Assembly: GCA_003599815.1 (NCBI GenBank)
Contig: QZJZ01000096.1
Coordinates: forward strand, 1-64,000
Direction: 5' to 3'
DNA from: Candidatus Auribacter fodinae
Lineage (GTDB): Bacteria; Auribacterota; Auribacteria; Auribacterales; Auribacteraceae
Length of the DNA stretch: 64,000 bases
Positions 49,101 to 58,100 of this stretch are shown here, piece after piece. The notes below the pieces were generated by a model. The model searched no databases. It worked only from the letters and a program-made list of their open reading frames with translations, and was not told the origin of the DNA. Position 1 is the stretch's first letter, and the number at the start of each line of letters is the position of its first letter. The position numbers and the translations under genes were made by a program.

Positions 49101-52100
49101 TACCTGCGCAGGACAAATTCATCGACCGGCGAAAAATCAGCCCTGAGATCAGTATCTTCAAGAAAACTCCATGATTTGCCTTTTGCAGAAGTCGTAATAA
49201 TTGACTGCGCGGTTATTGATACCCGGTTACCGACGATAACGTTCTGAGCAAGGGACTGTCCGCGTAAACTGCTGTTAGCAATGACCGTATCATTGCCGAT
49301 GACAGCGTACTCAATCAGAGCAGAGCGTATCTGAGTATTATTGCCCACACTAACAGAGCCAAGGAAAGTCGTTCCTTCTGAAATAACACTATTATTGCCG
49401 ATAACAATAGTTTCCCCGTCTTTCACTCGGATATTAACACTGCCGTTAATCACAGCGCCATCCCGGATTTCGACACGGCCCGTACCTTCAGCGATTATGG
49501 TAGCCCCATCAGCGATAATCACATTTTTTCCAATAGATATATTGTCACCGCGAAGACGTACATTTTTGCCGATTGACGCGCCATCGCCGAGAGTCAAATT
49601 TTTGCCGATATACACTTCAGCTTTCGGACCAATGCCGATTCCCGTGCCAATGTTTCCTTCAAACAACGGGGAAATCTCAACATTAGCAGTATTATCAATT
49701 ACCATTCCGGGATAATTTCCCCTCAGTATTGACGAATCTCTGTCAACCAGCTTTTTGCTTGCTATCTGTAATTGCTGAGGAGATTTCTGCGGCACCATAT
49801 CATCTTCATCAGCGATACCGATTATACTGCTGATTGCAGAGTCATCAGCCAGCATAAGGAAGAGGTCAGGAAGATATTCCTCCATTTTGTCCGCTTTAGC
49901 TATTGGAGCCGAGTTAATGAAATCATACCCCATAATATCTTTTTCAGGCTGTAAATGAACTGGAAAATTCCCGATCAATTTTTTTATAGCCTGCAGGGAA
50001 ATCATATAACCGCCGCTATTTCTTGGAAAACCCTGTTTACCACTTGATACATCATCAGCTTCATCCAGACCGGGATATTTATTGCGGTCACCGGACTCAA
50101 TAATCATAATACTGCCATTGACCGATACAAGGGTTCCGAGTTTACGATTATTGCTCTTATATGCCAGTCCGACAATATCAACATCTTCAGTACCGCTCAC
50201 GCCCTTGCTGACACCAAGTATGCCATGGAACAGCTCCGGGGTAAATCCGCCGACATCACCCTGCCAGAATACCACTTTATCGCGATTAAGAGAATCAAGG
50301 TAATCAACAACGGAAGCAAACTCAGTACCACTTACCGCAACTGCGTTGCCAAGTACATCAACGATACCGCCTGTTCCATTCGGGTTGTACTCAACAGTCG
50401 CATCAGGTGTAAGAATAATTTTAGGATCCTGACCCGGTTCAAGCTGTTTCATAACAGGATGTTTGCCCTGTTCAACAACAACAATATTATCGATACCGAA
50501 GTATTTATTATCTTTCAAAAACGCTTTGATCGGGCCTTTACTTCTGGGGCCAACGACCAGTACAATAGGAATCGCACTGTCAGCGTCAGCGCGGATTTTC
50601 GCCATATTCTCGAGAATAAGCTGAAGCGGCGGTTTTTGTGTCACAGAAGTTACAGGGATAGTCGGTTTGCTCCATTGCCCCATTTCGTTTTCAGAGAAAC
50701 CAAGCTGTCCCAGCAGTCGCGATCCATCACCACCAGCCATAATTACCAAAGCTGAACGATCAATGTTGCTTTTCTGAATCCCGAGCTGAACAGCTTCAGT
50801 TCTGTCTTTCGTGTTTGAACGGGAGATATCTTTCATTGCCGGCTGTTCATATACCGGCTGTCCGGTTGGCGGTTCTCCGGCAGTTTCGCCACCCGCTTTA
50901 TGAACATCAACTAACTTCTGTAATTTTGCAGACGTAAATCCATTTTGAGTAAGGTCAAGAAGAATATTCAGGCGCTGTTGTTCGGTCAACGCTGACCAGC
51001 CGTAAATCAGGCGAGCGCCATCTTCCTGCGTCACAGTTAATTTGGCCAGCATTTCCCGATGCTGGTTTTCCACTATTTCATTATACTGATCCATGGGCCG
51101 AGGTTCAGTATTCACACCTTTGATGCTTTCGCTGTCATAAATAAACTGCATGATCTGATACGCCGCTTTTTGAGCCATATCATCTACCGGACCATCTACC
51201 TGAACACGCATTTTCGGAGATGTTCCTGAAGCCCTGACAATAACACGAAATTCACGGATAGGAAGGTCAGCCTCCGTCAATTCACCCCGGGCAAGCCGGT
51301 CTTCAAGTTCCTTCTGTAACCCTTTCTGTACTTCGTCAACATATGCGACAAGGTCAGCAGGCCCCGTGAGCTGTTTGCCAAGCCCTTCGATTGAAGTCAC
51401 ATTTTCCTTATGATGAACACGCAGTTCAAGTTCGGTTTTCGGTAAATCACGATAGAGGAAATTGTCATCCATCAGTTTATCGAAATCAAGCCCTTCAACA
51501 ACCATCAGCATCTTAAACAGAAGGAGGTTCATGATACCATCGCCACCCGCTTCGTTCTGAAGCTGGATGACCGCGCTTAATATATCTGCGGCACGGGCTT
51601 TTTCAGGTGAATCTATAACGGATTTTCCTAACGCCTGTTTAAATTCATCGCTAAACAGGATGGATCCATGCCCGGCGGCTTCGTAATAAATAGCTATACC
51701 ATTATCTTTTACCCAATCAAGAGCCGCCTGGCGGACGTATTTATCACCGACAGCGGTTTCCATTACTTCTATGCCGCGTCGTTCGAAAAATCCTTTGGAA
51801 CCGAGGTTGGCAAGCACTGTCTGAGCAACACCGACATTGAATTGCTGATCCAGCCCGAGAATGCCCATGTATTTCTGTAGCACCATCGCTTTTAACGCGG
51901 CAAACTTATCACCGTCAACTACCTGTAACGAACCATCCTGATTCAGTCTGAAAAAGAGGTTTCTATCTGCATCACCGTCAATAGTACCCACATCAACACC
52001 GACAAGATTCTGTATCCATTCCGGTGCCGGTTTTCCGGCGGCAAGTTCTTTGCCAAGTTCTTTGTGTATAAATTCAGCGCCTTTTTCTTCATTAATGACG

Positions 52101-55100
52101 CCTTCTGTATTAACCAAATTCATTTGAATACTGATTTCGCCAGCGCTATGCATATCATTTATAACATCTGCGATTTCCTGCAATGTGATGCTTCCAGCAC
52201 CGGCGGCGGTATCAATGACAAACGGGTTCGTTACGCCCTTTGGCGTACCGCTGAGTTTATCCAGTTTCTGCATAGCATCAACAACACGGTCAACATAGGA
52301 TTTTTCTGTTCCAAGATTTGTCATTTGGGCTTCAGGATTAGCAATCAGCGGTTTAACTGTACCCAGCGATGCAAGTGCGGCATCTACTTTCGCTTTATCC
52401 GGCGCTCCATTCGTTTCAAATCGCGCGATAATAGAAGATATAGTTTCCGCAAGATTCTGCGAATTCACCATCTGATTAGTCAAGTCCTCCCATTCAGCGG
52501 GAATTTTTCCGCCCGTCTGATCAACAAGCTTAATACCATTATCTTCAGCCGGATTGTGCGAAGCGGATATAATACCACCAGAGCCAGCAAGGTCATCAAC
52601 ACGGACAAACAACTGCAACTGCGGTGTAGATGATACACGATTAAGCCCATCTTCCACCACAAGAACACCCATCTGCTGTGCTCCTGCGATAAAAGCATCC
52701 ATTAGATACTGAGTACTCGGTCGGGTATCACCTGCGACATGAACGACATCCTTACCTTCAGATAACGCTTTTAAAGCAATGGTAATACCCATTCTATACG
52801 CTATCGGCGGGGTAATCTCTTTTTTATTCAACACCAATGCAGGAGAGGCTTTACCGCGTATTCCATCAGTTCCGACTTCTGCGCGTCCGGTCACTTCCTG
52901 CGGTGAATAACGCGGATCTTCAGTGAATTTTGCTTCGACCTGAGCCCGGATTTCAGATCCATACTGAGCTAGAAAATCAGCTTGTTTCTGTTTTAATTCC
53001 AGCTGACGCTGATAATCAAGCATCGCGTTGTATTTATTAATAGGAGATGTCTCCTTAGTATCACCAATGATGTTGGGGCTGTCATATATTGCCTGCGCAA
53101 TCTGATATGCCGCTTCTTCACGAAGATGCTTATCAGGCCCGTCAACTTGCACACGAACTTTAGGCGATGTACCTGACGCGCGGACAATGATACGATAGTC
53201 CCCGCCAAGCCTCTGTTGTGTTTGATTGACGAAATCAACAAGATCGCTTGGAGCGGTTAATTCTTCGCCAAGGTCATCAACCGAGGTAACGTTATTTTTG
53301 TATTTCACCCGCATTTCAAGTTCAATTTTTGGAACTTCAGGGTATAAATACGAAGGATCGTTCAGCTTGTCGAAATCCAGCCCTTCCATTTCCATCAATG
53401 CGTAAAACAGCAGAAGATTACGTATCCCGTCACCGCCTGCCATATTTTGTATATCGAGTATAGCCTGCAATACATCTTTTGCCCGCGACGCAGGAGCCTG
53501 TTTCACAGCCTCGATAAATTCATTAGAGAAAATCATTGAGCCGTGGCCAGCCGCTTCATAATACACACCAACACCATGGGCAGGCATATCTTTTCCATCA
53601 CCCAGCGCCCATTGCGTTGCGGCTTCACGTACATATTTATCTCCGACTTTGGTCTTCATTACCGGTACGCTGTGCGACTCAAAAAACTTTTTGGATCCCA
53701 TATTCGCCAGAACCGTTTGAGCAACCCCCACTTGAAAATCCGCGTCGAGCCCCGCTTCCTTAATATATTTTTGCAGTACGGCAACTTTCAAAGCCGCAAA
53801 TTTATCTCCATCAATCACTTCCAGTTCACCAACCTCATTTACGCGAAAGAGCAGGTTACGATCCGCATCACCATCAAGAGTACCAATCACCTCTCCGATT
53901 CGATCCTGTATCCATTGAGGCAGGCCTTTGCCGGAAGCTATATCTTTGCTAAGAGACTTATGAATATACTCAGCACCAACGCGGTCATTAATTGTTCCTT
54001 CAGTATTAAGCAGTTCAAATTGTACATTAGGAAGTTCGCTCTGCCTTTTTTGCAGTACCTGCAATAGGCGTACGCCGGCGCCGCTGGCAGTGTCAATTTT
54101 GAAAACCCTCTTCGTTTCCGACGGGGGCAAAAGAACTTTCATTGCGGAAATAATCTCATCAACATACTGGTTGTCTAGTGATTCATCCCACCATTCCTGT
54201 TGGCCAACCTGCTGACCAGCAAGATTATCGAGCAATGAAGAAAATTTTTCACGCCCGCCGAGTTCACGAATTATTAATGCCAAAGTATGCGGCAGATTCC
54301 TTGAGTTAACCACCTGATTGGCAATCCTTTCCCACAACGCAGGAACTTTACTGCCATTGATATCAAGCATTTTAAATCCATTATCATAATGAGGGTTATG
54401 TGAAGCGGTCACAACCACGCCGCCTCCAAGAGATTCATCATGCAGAACTTTGTACTGAGCGCCGGGAGTATGATCGTTAAACAGTTGTTCATGTTTGACC
54501 TTCATACCCATCTGGGTCGCACCCATGACAACAGCGGGTATAAGATATTCCCTGCTCGGACGAGTATCACCGCCAACAAAAACACTGTCTTTGCCGTTAT
54601 ACGCGGCATACAATGCGGCTACGAGTCCAAGCCTGTATCCCAAAGACGGGGTCACGTGTTTGCTGTCGATAGCCTGAATATTCTCAGCAACGCCGCGGAT
54701 ACCATCCGTACCCATTTCCGCAACACCATCGAACACCTGAACACGATAATTATCAGGTACCTGAAGGTTGTTCTGCAAGAACTGATACAACTGACCGAAT
54801 TCATTCAGGTCATCAGCTGAAAACTGCTGGAATTCATCGATAAGGTCAGTCGTCCATTTATCGCCCGGACGCCAGCTCAACATTCCATTAATAAAATTGC
54901 CGTTTTGCATATCCCATCCGCCGCTGAGCAATTGAGATAACAATGTAATTCTGGATTTTTCCAGAGCGGAAATCTGTTTTGTGACCGGTTCTGTCTGGAC
55001 ACCGGCTTTAAGGTTATTAATTTGGTCATCAATAAGTTTGACAGCCAGCCGTATTGATCCGGTAAACAACTGGTCAAAATCATCCATGCTGTATCCCAGA

Positions 55101-58100
55101 GCCGCCGCAGATGATTGAGTTTTCTTATAGTGATTAACCAGCGCGCCTGCGTAGCTGGTCAACATCCATCCATTAATAGCAACATCCGGAGTATCTGAGT
55201 ATGCATAAGGTAGCAATAAACCGTTTGTAGTACCTTTGGTCAAGGTAAAAGGAAGAATAATTGTTGGATTCTCTGTCGTTGAGGTAATGTGCGAGTTAAT
55301 GCCAGTAAACCCATGATACATAATAACAGGAATACCAGTATTATTCTTCAATATAGTTCCAGCACCTATATTAGTGGTGTTGGGAACAAAAATTTTCTTA
55401 AACGCGCCGTTTTCATCGACGATTACATATTCATTCGGCATAATAACATGTTCGAGTTCCGACCCCTGATGCTCCGATTTGGCGCCGTCGCCGAAATAAC
55501 TGCGCGTAACCTTTGACCCGATTTCCGTTGATTTACCCATGAAAGTCAGATCAATCTGTGCATTGATTCGGGAAACAGCGGTATCACTGATTATACTATT
55601 GGTGATATGTGAATTTTCCCTGACATTAACCTTTGTACCCAGCGTACTATTAATAATAGTGGCTTTTTCTATAACTGTACCGCTGTCAACAACGGTCTGA
55701 ACAGGGGCTATAACATATTTCGCAGGATCAAGTACTCCGCGAAACATATCGTGAGGGTACTGAAGAAGATTAACGCTCTTCTTGGCGGTTATGCTCTTCA
55801 ACTGTGAGTAGGTTACCGTTACACCCGGTTTTATAACCACCAGATCATTCTGAGCAGATGTCTGCCCCCAGATGGTGCTCCCCTGTATAAATGTTTTCCG
55901 GGCTGGAGTAGAATCTATATTCGCATTCGTAATATTTGAGTTGGATATAAACGCGCCCGCACCAATATTAACACTGCCCTGCAGTTTTGAACGCTGTATA
56001 ACCGTTCCAGGCCCGATAGTGATAACATCCCCTGCACGAGCAACGATCACTGTTCCTGGTTCAAGAACAACACCATCCTGAATAGTAACCGTGCCGCCAT
56101 CCGAAAGAATTTTAACACCCTTTCCAATATCCGCTTGTTTACCGATTGAGATATTACTGCCAAGAATGGTCACATCGGAACCGATGGAAACTCGTTCAGC
56201 AAAAGAAACTTCAGGGGACATCTTTACAGTCGCCGGGAACGGCACGTTCGCACCAATCAATTTTTGAATTGCGTCCTGACTGGCCTGTTCCTGTTGATCT
56301 GACCAGACAGAAAAATTGCCTTTCTGGTCATAGATTAGTTGATAGTCGCCATTAATTCCTGAACGGGAAAAACGGCGTTCAATCTCAATCAAAGCGTTTT
56401 GAATCAATGAATTTTCCGGTAAAGCAGATTCTTCATCAGCAAAAAATCTATTTGCCACTATGTTACGTAAAAGAGCAAAACGTTCGTCACCTGTTAATTC
56501 AAGTAAAGAGACAAATTCGCCTTTTGGATCCAGCGGGTTGAAATCAGAGCGCAGGGTTTCCACCGTAGCGACACCAAGATCAGGATCCAATCCGAATTGG
56601 TCGTAACGGTCTAATTCTTTGGCGGATATATATAACTCAGTAATAAAATCCACCATAGCCGGTGTCAGTTCAGTGGACGCCAGCTCCACTAACTGGTTAA
56701 TGTCTGTTTCAGACGGATACACTGAACGAAGGTTCGCGGTTATCAGTGACACCAACACCGCTTTTGCCTCTTCTTTCACAAAATGATGACGTATTTCATG
56801 TTCGAGCTGAGCATACAACAACCCCGGAGAGCGAAATGCATGAGCGTTAATAACTACTTTAAAAGAATCTAATTCTGTAAGATGCGCTTCAGCAAGCATA
56901 CCGGGTGACAGTGTTATATCAAGTTCAACTTTTCTGCCGGATAAACCATACTGAGCCAATATGGTATTAAGAGCATTCTGGGCTTTCGGCAACGCGGCTT
57001 CATAAAACGCTTCGATAGCACCGGTCTGTCCCTTTTCTGCAATGATCGCATCCACTTCAGCCTTGCCTAACAGATCATAGGCGATTGATATCGTGTCTGC
57101 GACAGCCTGCGGTTCCATAGCTATTTCAGCTACAAAACGATCTGCAGTTATGGTTCCATCAGCGTTAAGCAGTACGGAAGCAACATTGGTTTCAGGATAC
57201 TCGATCGCAATCTCGAGCAGGCTTAAATCGAGCCCACCCTGCGTGAGCAGTTCACGCAACTGCGCATCGATCAACGGCGGAAGCATGCCAATTTGCCGTT
57301 CAGCTGCCGATTTCAGCAATTGAGCAAGAACCTGTTTAAAAGCGACTGTGACATTCACTCTTTCGTTAACAGGCTGTTTGATAGAAAGCTCGCTTAGCAA
57401 GCCGCGTACAGTTCTGGAAGTTTTATCTACCTCAAGAATCGCGGCATTAAGAAAACGCTCGCCAGTAGCCGGATTAGTATCAATATAGAATTTTGGCACG
57501 CCAACTACCGCGTTTTCAAACGGGCGTTGTGACGAAATCTGAATACCTTTGTTTTTAAGCGACACTACAGGCGATTCTATAAACGCCCTACCCGGCAGAA
57601 CCCGCTGTGCGATACGCTGAGCCTGAGCATCTTTCAATCCAGCACGGAAGAAATAACCGCCGTCTTCGTCACGATAGACAACACGGATTTCATACACGTC
57701 GCCGTTTAATGCCTGAAATTCAACAACACCGGGTTTATCCTTGCGGAACAGGTTATTGCGGCCGGCATACAATTCAGCCAGCACCCTGTATTGAATATCC
57801 ATAGGCATACCGGCTTCAAAATAAAACAATTTTATGTTTCCGGTCGCCGCCTGATTCTGCGGCGTGATGAAATCAGGCGTAAAACGTATCTCATTGTTTG
57901 TCAAGACACGGCCGATAACACCGCTTGCCATGTCAAATATGTCGCGCATCCACGTGATGTTGCGCGTTGCATTCGGCGAGTACCATACATACGCGAAACC
58001 TTCCGGCAAATCAATACGCCCGCCGTCAAATTTTGCGGAAATATCTTCTCCCTGATGTGTCAACTTCACTAATCCGCTGGCAACAAAGTAGTTCATCAAT

